DNA of 64,000 bases from Halobacillus andaensis (GTDB lineage Bacteria > Bacillota > Bacilli > Bacillales > Halobacillaceae), in assembly GCF_014636475.1 (NCBI RefSeq), contig NZ_BMEL01000002.1:372001-436000 (forward strand), read 5' to 3'. The translations under genes were made by a program, and so were the position numbers. Position 1 is the stretch's first letter; every line of letters starts with the position of its first letter. Shown here in pieces: positions 33,015 to 41,146 of the stretch. The notes under the pieces are model-generated. The model had not been told where the DNA came from and did not search any database. It saw only the letters and a list, made by a program, of their open reading frames with translations.

Positions 33015-33224
33015 TTCTAGAAAAGCTTGGCAATCAGAAGCATCTACTTGATGTTCCATATGCATAAATTCGACACTATCGCACATAAAAAGCAACCAGA
33101 AGAATAATCGATAAGTAATTATACGAAGCGAGTGTCAAATGTTGGTTGAAGTAAGAATGTTTAAGGTTTAAATAGAAGGGAAGGGTATTTTTTGAAAATT
33201 AATTTGAGTTAAGGAAGTGAGAAT

Positions 33225-33671
33225 ATGAGTCATACACCCTCAAAACAAGAAATGGATAAAATTTTAAAGAAATTAGAAGAGGATTACATTCAATCGTTAG
33301 ATGAGAATGAAGCTTCTACAGTAGAAGAGTTTGTCGAGCAGTTTCTATACGACTCTTGGCAATATAATGACAGAAACATTGACCTTATTAAGGTTGTGAT
33401 GAGCCGTTACACCCAAGGCGGCATTTATCAATCGACTTTTGCTGGCTCGTTTACTGGGATGGTGGATCATTTACAGGAGAAACTTTCTTCTCTTGATACA
33501 GATAATCGTTACCCTGCCCTTCATAATCGGTTTGGAGCTTCTCTTTTAGTTTCATTTGTTGATGGGTTTATCATTCAGTATTATGCAGGAATGTACAAGG
33601 TGGAAGATTTACGAGCCTCAACTCCGAAGTTAAAGGCTGCCATTTTACAAGCGTTATCGACTTCCATATAA
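33225..33671 (+). CDS. Hypothetical soluble protein
   Basis: A 148-residue acidic protein with an AAGGAAG site before the ATG. It is predicted mostly helical, without signal peptide or membrane segments. The segments STFAGSFTGMVDHLQEKL and SFVDGFIIQYYAGMY superficially resemble the C-terminal ligand domain of TetR-type regulators, but no helix-turn-helix is present. No family is assigned. It stands alone and ends in a strong terminator. Confidence 0.6.
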   Translation: MSHTPSKQEMDKILKKLEEDYIQSLDENEASTVEEFVEQFLYDSWQYNDRNIDLIKVVMSRYTQGGIYQSTFAGSFTGMVDHLQEKLSSLDTDNRYPALHNRFGASLLVSFVDGFIIQYYAGMYKVEDLRASTPKLKAAILQALSTSI

Positions 33672-33718
33672 AAAAGCGTGAAACGGTCCAATGAAGGGGC
33701 GTCCGTTTCACGCTTTTT
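33671..33718. terminator. Terminator of the hypothetical gene
   Basis: AAAAAGCGTGAAACGG and CCGTTTCACGCTTTTT form a 16-bp stem with a 16-base loop; A-run and T-run make it potentially bidirectional. Confidence 0.88.
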
Positions 33719-33719
33719 G

Positions 33720-33782
33720 TTATTCTTTAACAGCTCCAGCCGTAAGTCCGGCTGGAATAAAATCATAATAACGAGCGGCACG
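33720..33782 (-). pseudogene. C-terminal fragment of a sugar ABC transporter permease
   Basis: A minus-strand reading gives NRAARYYDFIPAGLTAGAVK E then TAA. The GLTAGAVKE ending is characteristic of the C-terminus of MalG-type carbohydrate permeases. No upstream permease domain is present, so only a relic of about 20 residues remains. The rest of the gap to 34084 is AT-rich and I see nothing else in it except the start region of the next gene. Confidence 0.4.
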
Positions 33783-34084
33783 GTTAGATAACGGTATCGG
33801 CAGAGATTTCACCGATAAGTGTTTAAAAGTTGCGAATATTAACAAGTGAAAAAAGCAAAAGTTAAGCTATTTATGCGTTTAATAAAAAATAGTTATTTCT
33901 TCCTGTGCTTATTGAATGATAACCTTTTGTATTTCGGAAACGCTAAAGGTAACAATTCTCGCTTTCTTATATAAAGAATAAACAAAAGCTTATTATAGTT
34001 TTTAAAGGGATTATGATAATATGAGGAGGATTAAGATTATTTAAAATGGCCGGTGTTTTTAGAAAAAGGAGAAGTGAAATCGAA

Positions 34085-35398
34085 ATGGTACAGCAGGAAG
34101 AAATATATGATTTGATTGGCGTGGGAGTAGGACCTTTTAATTTAAGCCTCGCCGCTTTATTAGACGAGATCGACGAAGTCAACACTCTGTTTTTTGAACA
34201 AAAGGAACAATTTGACTGGCATCCAGGGATGCTAATTGAAGGAACGAAGCTGCAGGTCCCTTTTTTAGCAGACCTAGTAACGATGGCGGATCCTACAAAT
34301 AAGCATAGTTTTTTAAATTACATTAGTAAAAACGACCGAATGTATCAGTTCTATTTTCTGCAGAGGCTCGATATTCCCCGTCGTGAATACAATGACTACT
34401 GTCAATGGGTGTCTAAACAGTTAAGCAGCTGTCAATTTGGTCATCGAGTTTCAAACATTCGCCACGTGAAAGAAGAAGAGACTTATTTTGAAGTGACGGT
34501 GGAGAACGTAAAAACAAACGAAACAAACGTTTATAAAACCAAGCATATGGTGATGGGAACAGGGAGCGTTCCCGTTATGCCTAAGTCTTTTCAAAACTTA
34601 TCAGACGAGGATGTCTTCCATACCGCTGATTACGTCCCCAAACAAGATCGCTGCCGCAACGCTAAATCAGTGACTGTTGTCGGTTCTGGTCAGAGTGCTG
34701 CCGAAGCGTTTCGAGAGCTGTTAAAAGAACAACGGGAATGCGGTTTTAGACTCGATTGGATCACACGATCGGCGAGCTTTGAATCCATGGAGGAGTCAAA
34801 GCTAAGTCTTGAACACTTCTCTCCAGACTACGTAAAGTATTTCTATCAGCTTCCACAGAAAGATAAGGACGAGATTTTCGCCAATCAAGGATTGTATTAC
34901 AAAGGAATTAGCAACCATACCATTGAAGATATCTATAACTTGCTTTATGAATATTCCGTGGGAAACGATCAGTTAAACGTTGGCCTTCAGGTGCTCAGTG
35001 AAGTGCGAGGCATTGAGCCGAAAAGCGATGGAACAGGTTATGTGCTTGATTGTTTCCATTGGCAGAAAAAAGAATCATACCAGCATGAGTCTGAAGTGGT
35101 TATTACAGCTACGGGTTATAAGCCGTACGTTCCAGAATTCATCCATTACCTCAGTGAATTTCTCGAGTGGGATGAAGAAGGGCGATATAAGGTAGAAGCA
35201 GATTATCGATTGAAAAAAACCGAAAACGTTGAAAATGAAATCTATGTGCATAGTGGAATTTCCCACACACATGGCGTAGGTTCAACGAATTTAGGATTAG
35301 CCGTTCACCGCAATAAGGTAATTATCAATCATCTACTTGGACGTGAAGTATACAAGCTTCCTGAAAAAAGTATTTTTCAATCTTTCGATATCGAGTAA
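34085..35398 (+). CDS. Lysine/ornithine N-monooxygenase (IucD/SidA family)
   Basis: A 437-residue FAD- and NADPH-dependent hydroxylase. The FAD loop is GVGVGPFNLSLAALL near residue 13, followed by EGTKLQVPFLADLVTMADPTN; the NADPH loop is VVGSGQSAAEAF near 200; the substrate-side block ATGYKPYVPEF is near 340. Family members N-hydroxylate lysine or ornithine for hydroxamate siderophores. No siderophore synthetase or transporter lies nearby, so it is an orphan. Starts at 34046 and 34085 are both imperfectly spaced; the latter matches typical N-termini. Fur control is expected, but no convincing box was seen. Confidence 0.82.
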   Translation: MVQQEEIYDLIGVGVGPFNLSLAALLDEIDEVNTLFFEQKEQFDWHPGMLIEGTKLQVPFLADLVTMADPTNKHSFLNYISKNDRMYQFYFLQRLDIPRREYNDYCQWVSKQLSSCQFGHRVSNIRHVKEEETYFEVTVENVKTNETNVYKTKHMVMGTGSVPVMPKSFQNLSDEDVFHTADYVPKQDRCRNAKSVTVVGSGQSAAEAFRELLKEQRECGFRLDWITRSASFESMEESKLSLEHFSPDYVKYFYQLPQKDKDEIFANQGLYYKGISNHTIEDIYNLLYEYSVGNDQLNVGLQVLSEVRGIEPKSDGTGYVLDCFHWQKKESYQHESEVVITATGYKPYVPEFIHYLSEFLEWDEEGRYKVEADYRLKKTENVENEIYVHSGISHTHGVGSTNLGLAVHRNKVIINHLLGREVYKLPEKSIFQSFDIE

Positions 35399-35402
35399 AT
35401 GT

Positions 35403-35434
35403 AAAAGACCAGCTCTTAGTGAGCTGGTCTTTTT
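35403..35434 (+). terminator. Terminator of the N-monooxygenase gene
   Basis: AAAAGACCAGCTC and GAGCTGGTCTTTT form a perfect stem with a TTAGT loop and T-run. Confidence 0.92.
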
Positions 35435-35576
35435 GTATGTATAAAGGTGTAATCCGACTGTAAATTAGTGGTAAATGAAGGTTTATCGTCGGTAAACAAT
35501 CCATATTCGCAGGTGAATGACTGAGATTCGTCCGTATCACCCTCACAAATTTTAATGAAAAAATTCCGTTCGTTTT

Positions 35577-35590
35577 TGTAAACGCTTACT
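35577..35590. promoter_or_regulatory. Candidate cre (CcpA) site upstream of argC
   Basis: TGTAAACGCTTACT fits the cre consensus at 13 of 14 positions. It lies about 170 bp upstream of argC in a gene-free 358-bp stretch (35399-35756) whose other contents are a terminator, AT-rich promoter DNA and ArgR-like repeats. Confidence 0.45.
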
Positions 35591-35700
35591 AACCGTGTTT
35601 AATAATACTTCTATATTTTAAATCCTCCTATATATATAAAAATATATATTAAAACTTTCCCTTAGCTGTTGACAGATTTTATTACAAGAGTAATAATAGC

Positions 35701-35730
35701 ATAAATATACGTTATATATAATAAATATAC
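35701..35730. promoter_or_regulatory. Candidate tandem ArgR/AhrC boxes before argC
   Basis: ATAAATATAC occurs at 35701-35710 and again at 35721-35730, spaced by exactly 20 bp, about two helical turns. Each lies in an AT-rich, ARG-box-like context. The position just upstream of argC fits repression by ArgR with arginine. Confidence 0.5.
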
Positions 35731-35756
35731 ATACACATAAATGAGGTGAATGAAGG

Positions 35757-36791
35757 TTGGAAATTGGAATTGTAGGAGCCACTGGGTATGGCGGTGTTGA
35801 GCTGTTTCGACTGCTTAACGGCCACCCGGAAGTAAAAACTATTAAACTATATTCTTCTACGCAAAGTGGAGAATTCTTTCAGGAAATATACAGTCATGTG
35901 AATAATGAAGAATATGTACTACAAGAGCTTGCACCAGAGCAAATGAAAGAGCAGCTGGATATCATTTTCCTTGCAACGCCCGCAGGGGTATCCAGCGAAC
36001 TCACTCCTCAACTTACAGGAGGAAAAGGGAAAGTCATCGACCTTTCAGGTGACCTTCGTTTAAAGGATCGTGAGGCGTACACGAACTGGTACAAAAATGA
36101 GGCCGCGACAGAAGAAATCATCGAACAATCGGTGTACGGCCTGCCTGAGTGGAATAAGGAAGAGATTCAATCGGCAGAGATTATTGCTAATCCCGGGTGC
36201 TATCCTACAGCTACGCTCATAGGCTTAGGACCTGTATTGAATAAGCAATTGGCTGATCCATCACGAATTATTATCGATGCGAAATCAGGTGTTTCCGGCG
36301 CAGGGAAAAAGGCAAGCCCGGTGACACACTTTGCCAACACCCAAGAGAATTTCCGCATTTATAAAGTGAATCAGCACCAGCATATCCCGGAAATTGAACA
36401 GCAGCTGCTCCGTTGGGATGCAGACGCAGAGCCTGTTACTTTTTCTACGCACCTTGTACCTATGACGCGCGGAATTATGTCGACGATTTATGTTGATTTA
36501 AAAGCATCTCATTCATTAGATGAATTGGTTGATTTATATCAACAGACTTACCAAGATGAACCGTTCGTAAGAGTACGAAAAGCAGGAGAATTTCCATGCA
36601 CAAGAGATGTGTATGCATCGAATTACTGCGATATTGGCTTAGCACTTGATGAAAGAACCGGACGACTTACGATTGTCGCTGTGATCGATAACTTAATGAA
36701 GGGTGCAGCAAGCCAAGCGGTACAAAATATGAATCTAGTACTTGGTTTAAATGAAACAACAGGACTAACCCATATTTCACTATATCCATAA
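35757..36791 (+). CDS. argC: N-acetyl-gamma-glutamyl-phosphate reductase
   Basis: A 344-residue NADPH-dependent reductase for the third step of arginine synthesis. It begins MEIGIVGATGYGGVELFRLL (nucleotide loop) and has the catalytic Cys in ANPGCYPTA near residue 147. The start is TTG after GAGGTGA. It is the first gene of argCJBD-carAB-argF, the same order as in B. subtilis. Confidence 0.95.
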   Translation: MEIGIVGATGYGGVELFRLLNGHPEVKTIKLYSSTQSGEFFQEIYSHVNNEEYVLQELAPEQMKEQLDIIFLATPAGVSSELTPQLTGGKGKVIDLSGDLRLKDREAYTNWYKNEAATEEIIEQSVYGLPEWNKEEIQSAEIIANPGCYPTATLIGLGPVLNKQLADPSRIIIDAKSGVSGAGKKASPVTHFANTQENFRIYKVNQHQHIPEIEQQLLRWDADAEPVTFSTHLVPMTRGIMSTIYVDLKASHSLDELVDLYQQTYQDEPFVRVRKAGEFPCTRDVYASNYCDIGLALDERTGRLTIVAVIDNLMKGAASQAVQNMNLVLGLNETTGLTHISLYP

Positions 36792-36815
36792 TTAGAGAAG
36801 AAAGGGAGAGAGCGA

Positions 36816-38042
36816 TTGATTCAAATAACGGACGCGCACAAGGTAGTGAAGGTAGAGGATGGAACCATTACGTCGCCTAAAGGTTTTGTAGCAGGAGGAC
36901 TGCATTGCGGTCTGCGACGTTCAAAAAAAGATTATGGATTATTAATGAGTGTTCAGCCCGCCTCAGTCGCGGCCGTTTACACACAAAGTCATTTTCAAGC
37001 ACCTCCATTAAAAGTTACCCAGGAAAGTATAGCTTCTTCTCAAAAGATACAGGCATTAGCAGTTAATAGTGCTATTGCTAATGCTTGCACAGGTAAAGAG
37101 GGTTTAGTAAATGCCTATAAAATGAGGTCATTAATTGCAGAACGTTACGTCGTACCTGAAGACTATGTAGCCGTTGCTTCAACGGGAGTCATCGGCCAAC
37201 AGCTGGAAATGGATAAAATAGAGCATGGATCTATGAATGTACAGCCATCAAAAGAGGGCGATCATGATTTCCAGAAAGCCATATTAACAACAGATACATG
37301 TGAAAAGTCAGCATGCTATCAGCTTGAAGTCGATGGAAAAACCGTAACGATCGCTGGAGCGGCTAAAGGATCGGGAATGATCCATCCGAATATGGCCACA
37401 ATGCTTGGTTTTATTACGACTGATGCAAAGATTGAGTCTGAACATTTGCAATACGCATTAAGCCAGTCCATAGATAAATCATTTAACCAAATAACTGTAG
37501 ATGGTGAAACTTCTACAAATGACATGGTGTTAACTATGGCTAATGGAACGATAGATCACCAGGATTTAACACCTCAACATTCACAATGGGAAGCTTTTCA
37601 AAAAACGCTTCAGCTTGTATGTGAAGATTTAGCAAAGCAAATTGCTAAAGACGGTGAAGGTGCTACAAAGTTAATTGAAGTCAACGTAACTGGTGCATTA
37701 TCTGATGAAGATGCGCGAGCTGTAGCTAAGAAAGTTGTAGGCTCAAACTTAGTGAAAACAGCAGTTTATGGTGTGGATGCGAACTGGGGTAGGATTGTTG
37801 GGGCTATTGGTCATAGTGATGCTCAAGTGAACGCTGAAAACTGTGACATTTATATTGAAAGCCAGCTCGTATTCAGTAATGGAACGCCTTGCTCTTTTTC
37901 TGAAGATCAAGCGATAGCCGATATGAGTAAAGAGACCGTTATGATCCATATTGAGCTTCATGAAGGAACCGGATCAGGAACAGCATGGGGGTGTGATTTA
38001 ACATATGACTATGTCAAAATCAATGCAAGCTACCGAACGTAA
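36816..38042 (+). CDS. argJ: Bifunctional ornithine acetyltransferase/N-acetylglutamate synthase
   Basis: A 408-residue enzyme that recycles the acetyl group from acetylornithine to glutamate. The self-cleavage site is in NMATMLGF, where Thr195 becomes the N-terminus of the beta chain. NSAIANACTG near residue 84 is conserved. The start is TTG after AAGGGAG. The 3' end overlaps argB by 38 nt. Confidence 0.95.
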   Translation: MIQITDAHKVVKVEDGTITSPKGFVAGGLHCGLRRSKKDYGLLMSVQPASVAAVYTQSHFQAPPLKVTQESIASSQKIQALAVNSAIANACTGKEGLVNAYKMRSLIAERYVVPEDYVAVASTGVIGQQLEMDKIEHGSMNVQPSKEGDHDFQKAILTTDTCEKSACYQLEVDGKTVTIAGAAKGSGMIHPNMATMLGFITTDAKIESEHLQYALSQSIDKSFNQITVDGETSTNDMVLTMANGTIDHQDLTPQHSQWEAFQKTLQLVCEDLAKQIAKDGEGATKLIEVNVTGALSDEDARAVAKKVVGSNLVKTAVYGVDANWGRIVGAIGHSDAQVNAENCDIYIESQLVFSNGTPCSFSEDQAIADMSKETVMIHIELHEGTGSGTAWGCDLTYDYVKINASYRT

Positions 38043-38823
38043 TCATAAACCTGTTCTTGTCATTAAGCTTGGGGGCAGCATGATTGATAAGATTTCTGAA
38101 AGCTTTTATAAGAGTTTCTGTGAATTAACGAAGCATTATCAATGTGTAGTGGTTCATGGTGGCGGTCCGGCCATCACCTCCTTGCTGGAGGACTTAAATA
38201 TAAAGGGAGAATTTTTCGAAGGACTTAGGAAAACGACAGCTGAGACACTTGAAGTCGTAACGATGACGTTAGGCGGTACGGTAAGCGCTCAAGTTACCTC
38301 GGCTTTTACAAAGCAGGGTGTTCCTTGTGTAGGGCTAAAGGGATCCGACGGCGGCCTGCTGAAGGCTCGTTTCATTAATAAAGAGAAGCTTGGCTTTGTT
38401 GGAGACATTGAAGAAGTAAATGTAAGCCTTATTCAGCAAATTATTCAACAAAATTATATTCCAGTCATTGCTCCGTTGGCAACGACAGCGGAAGGGCAAA
38501 TGGTTAATGTGAACGCCGACGTCGCTGCTGCTGCGGTAGCAAGCGCACTTAAAGCAGAAAAGCTGCTGTTTGTCACCGATGTGCCTGGAATTTTAAATCA
38601 AGGCGAGGTTATTCCCCAAACGACGCCTGAAGAAATTCAGCAGCTGATCGCAGATGATGTGATTTACGGAGGAATGATTCCGAAAGTAAAATCCGCTGTC
38701 AATGCGCTATCTGAACACTTACATGAAGTGCTCATTGTAAGCGGAGAACAATCATTAGTCCAAGGAAACGTTATAAAAGGGACTACGATCTACCAGGATG
38801 TTAAGGAAGGTGTCGTCAAATGA
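38005..38823 (+). CDS. argB: N-acetylglutamate kinase
   Basis: A 272-residue amino-acid kinase. It has VIKLGGSMID near residue 20, VVHGGGPAITSLL near 50, and VNVNADVAAAAVASALKAEKLLFVTDVPGIL near 170. It phosphorylates N-acetylglutamate, the second step of the pathway. The start at 38005 lies inside argJ, with GGGGGTGTG upstream, so the 38-nt overlap is plausible. An internal ATG at 38023 is the alternative. Confidence 0.95.
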   Translation: MTMSKSMQATERNHKPVLVIKLGGSMIDKISESFYKSFCELTKHYQCVVVHGGGPAITSLLEDLNIKGEFFEGLRKTTAETLEVVTMTLGGTVSAQVTSAFTKQGVPCVGLKGSDGGLLKARFINKEKLGFVGDIEEVNVSLIQQIIQQNYIPVIAPLATTAEGQMVNVNADVAAAAVASALKAEKLLFVTDVPGILNQGEVIPQTTPEEIQQLIADDVIYGGMIPKVKSAVNALSEHLHEVLIVSGEQSLVQGNVIKGTTIYQDVKEGVVK

Positions 38824-39974
38824 GTGTTTTTCCAACCTATAATCGTTTTCCCCTCACCATTGAGTCGGGAGAAGGTACAGCCGTTACCGATAATGAAGGA
38901 AATCAGTATTTAGACTTTGTCTCAGGTATCGCAGTATGTAACTTGGGCCACCGCCCACCCGCAGTAGAAGAAGCTGTCAAAGAACAGCTGGGCAAGGTGT
39001 GGCATGTCTCGAATTTATACGAGATCCCTCTTCAACAAGAAGCTGCCAAACTTCTTACAGGAGTGACAAATCTAGATTATGCTTTCTTTTGTAATAGCGG
39101 GGCTGAAGCAAACGAAGCGGCAATAAAGCTTGCCCGCAAGCATACAGGTAAAGAAAAAATCCTTACGTTTAAGCAGTCGTTCCACGGTCGAACCTTTGCA
39201 ACGATGAGCGCGACGGGGCAGGAAAAAGTCCATCAAGGGTTTGGCACACTGCTTCCTACTTTTGAATATTTGCCTTATAACGATGCTGAGGAAGTTTCCC
39301 AAATTCATGATCAAGACATAGCGGCTATTATGGTAGAAGTGATTCAAGGAGAAGGCGGCGTCATCGAAGGAACAGAGCTTTTCTTACAGGCTGTTCAAAA
39401 TAAATGTAAGGAGCTAGGTGCTTTGTTGATTATTGATGAAGTGCAAACAGGCATCGGCCGAACGGGAAAACCATTTGGCTATCAGCATTATGAGTTAGAT
39501 CCGGATATCGTAACTTCAGCTAAAGGATTGGGAAGCGGTTTTCCTGTCGGTGCCATGCTTGGAAAAGCTGAATTCGCTGAGACATTTACAGCTGGTTCTC
39601 ACGGATCTACATTTGGTGGGAATCCGTTAGCTTCTGCAGCGGTGAAAGCGACTCTTCAAACGATTTTCCCTCAGCAGTTCTTACAATCAGTACAAGAGAA
39701 AAGTGACTATTTAAACGAATTGCTTGAGTCAAAGCTGCTGCCTTTGGAGGGAGTTAAAGAAATTAGAGGAAGAGGACTTATGATAGGTATTGAGGTGGAT
39801 CAGGAAGCGATACACTTTATTCATAAGCTCCGTGGAAAAGGCTTGTTAGCTGTACTTGCAGGCCCTCATGTTATTCGACTGCTTCCTCCCTTAAACGTAA
39901 CGATTGAAGAATTAGACAAAGCAGCATCGATTCTTGAAGGTGTACTTCAATTAGAGAAAGCGAATCATTCGTAA
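38820..39974 (+). CDS. argD: Acetylornithine aminotransferase
   Basis: A 384-residue class III PLP transaminase. Motifs include FCNSGAEANEAAIKLARK near residue 90, LIIDEVQTGIGRTG near 205, and the PLP lysine in TSAKGLGSGFPVGA near 238. ATGA overlap with argB suggests coupling. It converts N-acetylglutamate semialdehyde to N-acetylornithine. Confidence 0.95.
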   Translation: MSVFPTYNRFPLTIESGEGTAVTDNEGNQYLDFVSGIAVCNLGHRPPAVEEAVKEQLGKVWHVSNLYEIPLQQEAAKLLTGVTNLDYAFFCNSGAEANEAAIKLARKHTGKEKILTFKQSFHGRTFATMSATGQEKVHQGFGTLLPTFEYLPYNDAEEVSQIHDQDIAAIMVEVIQGEGGVIEGTELFLQAVQNKCKELGALLIIDEVQTGIGRTGKPFGYQHYELDPDIVTSAKGLGSGFPVGAMLGKAEFAETFTAGSHGSTFGGNPLASAAVKATLQTIFPQQFLQSVQEKSDYLNELLESKLLPLEGVKEIRGRGLMIGIEVDQEAIHFIHKLRGKGLLAVLAGPHVIRLLPPLNVTIEELDKAASILEGVLQLEKANHS

Positions 39975-39980
39975 TTCAAA

Positions 39981-40023
39981 TGCTTTGTCAGGGAAGAGTA
40001 CTCGACCCTGCAAAGTATTTTTA
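39981..40023 (+). terminator. Hairpin between argD and carA
   Basis: CTTTGTCAGGG and CCCTGCAAAG form a stem followed by TATTTTTAC. It may be a leaky terminator dividing argCJBD from carAB-argF. Confidence 0.55.
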
Positions 40024-40035
40024 CGCAAATGAATG

Positions 40036-40071
40036 TATAATAATACTGAGTAATTAATAAAAATACAGCGA
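40036..40071 (+). promoter_or_regulatory. Possible internal promoter and ArgR site before carA
   Basis: TATAAT at 40036-40041 could be a -10 box, though no good -35 is visible. TTAATAAAAATACAG near 40055 resembles an ARG box. It lies between the hairpin at 39981 and carA. Suggestive only. Confidence 0.3.
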
Positions 40072-40081
40072 GGTGTAGAAG

Positions 40082-41146
40082 ATGCAGGGGTTCTTAACAT
40101 TACAAGAAGGTCAGAGCTTTCAAGGAGAGGCTTCTGGCCATTGGGAGACACCGGTAGAGGGAGAGGTTGTTTTCTTTACTGGTATGACAGGCTATCAAGA
40201 GGTTTTAACAGACCCTTCCTATAAAGGGCAAATCGTTGTGTTTACCTATCCGTTGATCGGTAACTACGGAATCAATGAAGATGACTTTGAAAGTGAAAAG
40301 CCGCAAGTAAGCGGAGTTGTCATGATGCAATGTGCGGAGGCAGTTTATCATTACCAGGCGACCACTTCTTTAAAAGATTATTTGAATAAATGGAACGTCC
40401 CGTTCTTAACGGAAGTGGATACGAGAGAAGTTACGAAATCTATTCGCAGTGAAGGTACGTGTCAGGCCGTAATGGATCACCAATCGCTAAAACCTTCAGA
40501 TACAAAAACAGTTGGTCAAATCTTTCAAGCGTCAAAACAGGAAGTGGCTGCTTATGGTGAGGGATCTCAGCATATTGTAGTGATCGATTTTGGTTATAAA
40601 GGGTCAATTGTGGATCAGCTCGTAGAAAAAGGGGTGCGGGTTTCAGTCGTTCCTTTTACGAATGTGCATAAGGTTCACGAGCTAAATCCAGATGGGGTCG
40701 TTTTATCGAATGGACCAGGCGATCCTAAAGACGCGACAAAATTCTTATCAGAGATAAAAGGAGTACTCGAGCAGTATCCGTCGTTAGGTATTTGCTTTGG
40801 TCATCAAGTGATTGCTTTAGCCTATGGAGCAGATACGAAGAAGCTTGCTTTTGGACATCGCGGGGCAAACCATCCTGTAAAAGATGTTCAAACAGGACGT
40901 GTGTTTATCACCTCCCAAAATCATAACTATGTCGTAGATGATGCGAGTATAGAAAATACCGTGCTGGAAGTAAGTTTTAGTCACGTGAATGACGGGTCAG
41001 TAGAAGGATTGATGCATCCGTCTAAACCAATTCTATCGGCTCAGTTCCACCCTGAAGCCAATCCAGGACCAGAAGATGCCTTGTGGTTATTTGATGAATT
41101 TTTCACAAGTGTGAACAAAAAGAAAGGAGTGCAGATGTATGCCTAA
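40082..41146 (+). CDS. carA: Carbamoyl-phosphate synthase small subunit (arginine-specific)
   Basis: A 354-residue glutaminase subunit. The N-terminal domain precedes a class I amidotransferase domain with the nucleophile Cys in LGICFGHQVIALAYG and the catalytic His in SAQFHPEANPGPED. It hydrolyses glutamine and passes ammonia to CarB. The location in the arginine operon implies the arginine-specific enzyme. It overlaps carB by eight bases. Confidence 0.95.
   Translation: MQGFLTLQEGQSFQGEASGHWETPVEGEVVFFTGMTGYQEVLTDPSYKGQIVVFTYPLIGNYGINEDDFESEKPQVSGVVMMQCAEAVYHYQATTSLKDYLNKWNVPFLTEVDTREVTKSIRSEGTCQAVMDHQSLKPSDTKTVGQIFQASKQEVAAYGEGSQHIVVIDFGYKGSIVDQLVEKGVRVSVVPFTNVHKVHELNPDGVVLSNGPGDPKDATKFLSEIKGVLEQYPSLGICFGHQVIALAYGADTKKLAFGHRGANHPVKDVQTGRVFITSQNHNYVVDDASIENTVLEVSFSHVNDGSVEGLMHPSKPILSAQFHPEANPGPEDALWLFDEFFTSVNKKKGVQMYA

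Noticed and set aside
34005-34035. Fur box before the N-monooxygenase gene
   Set aside because: TGATAAT is present once but the second half-site is absent, so the match is too weak to list.
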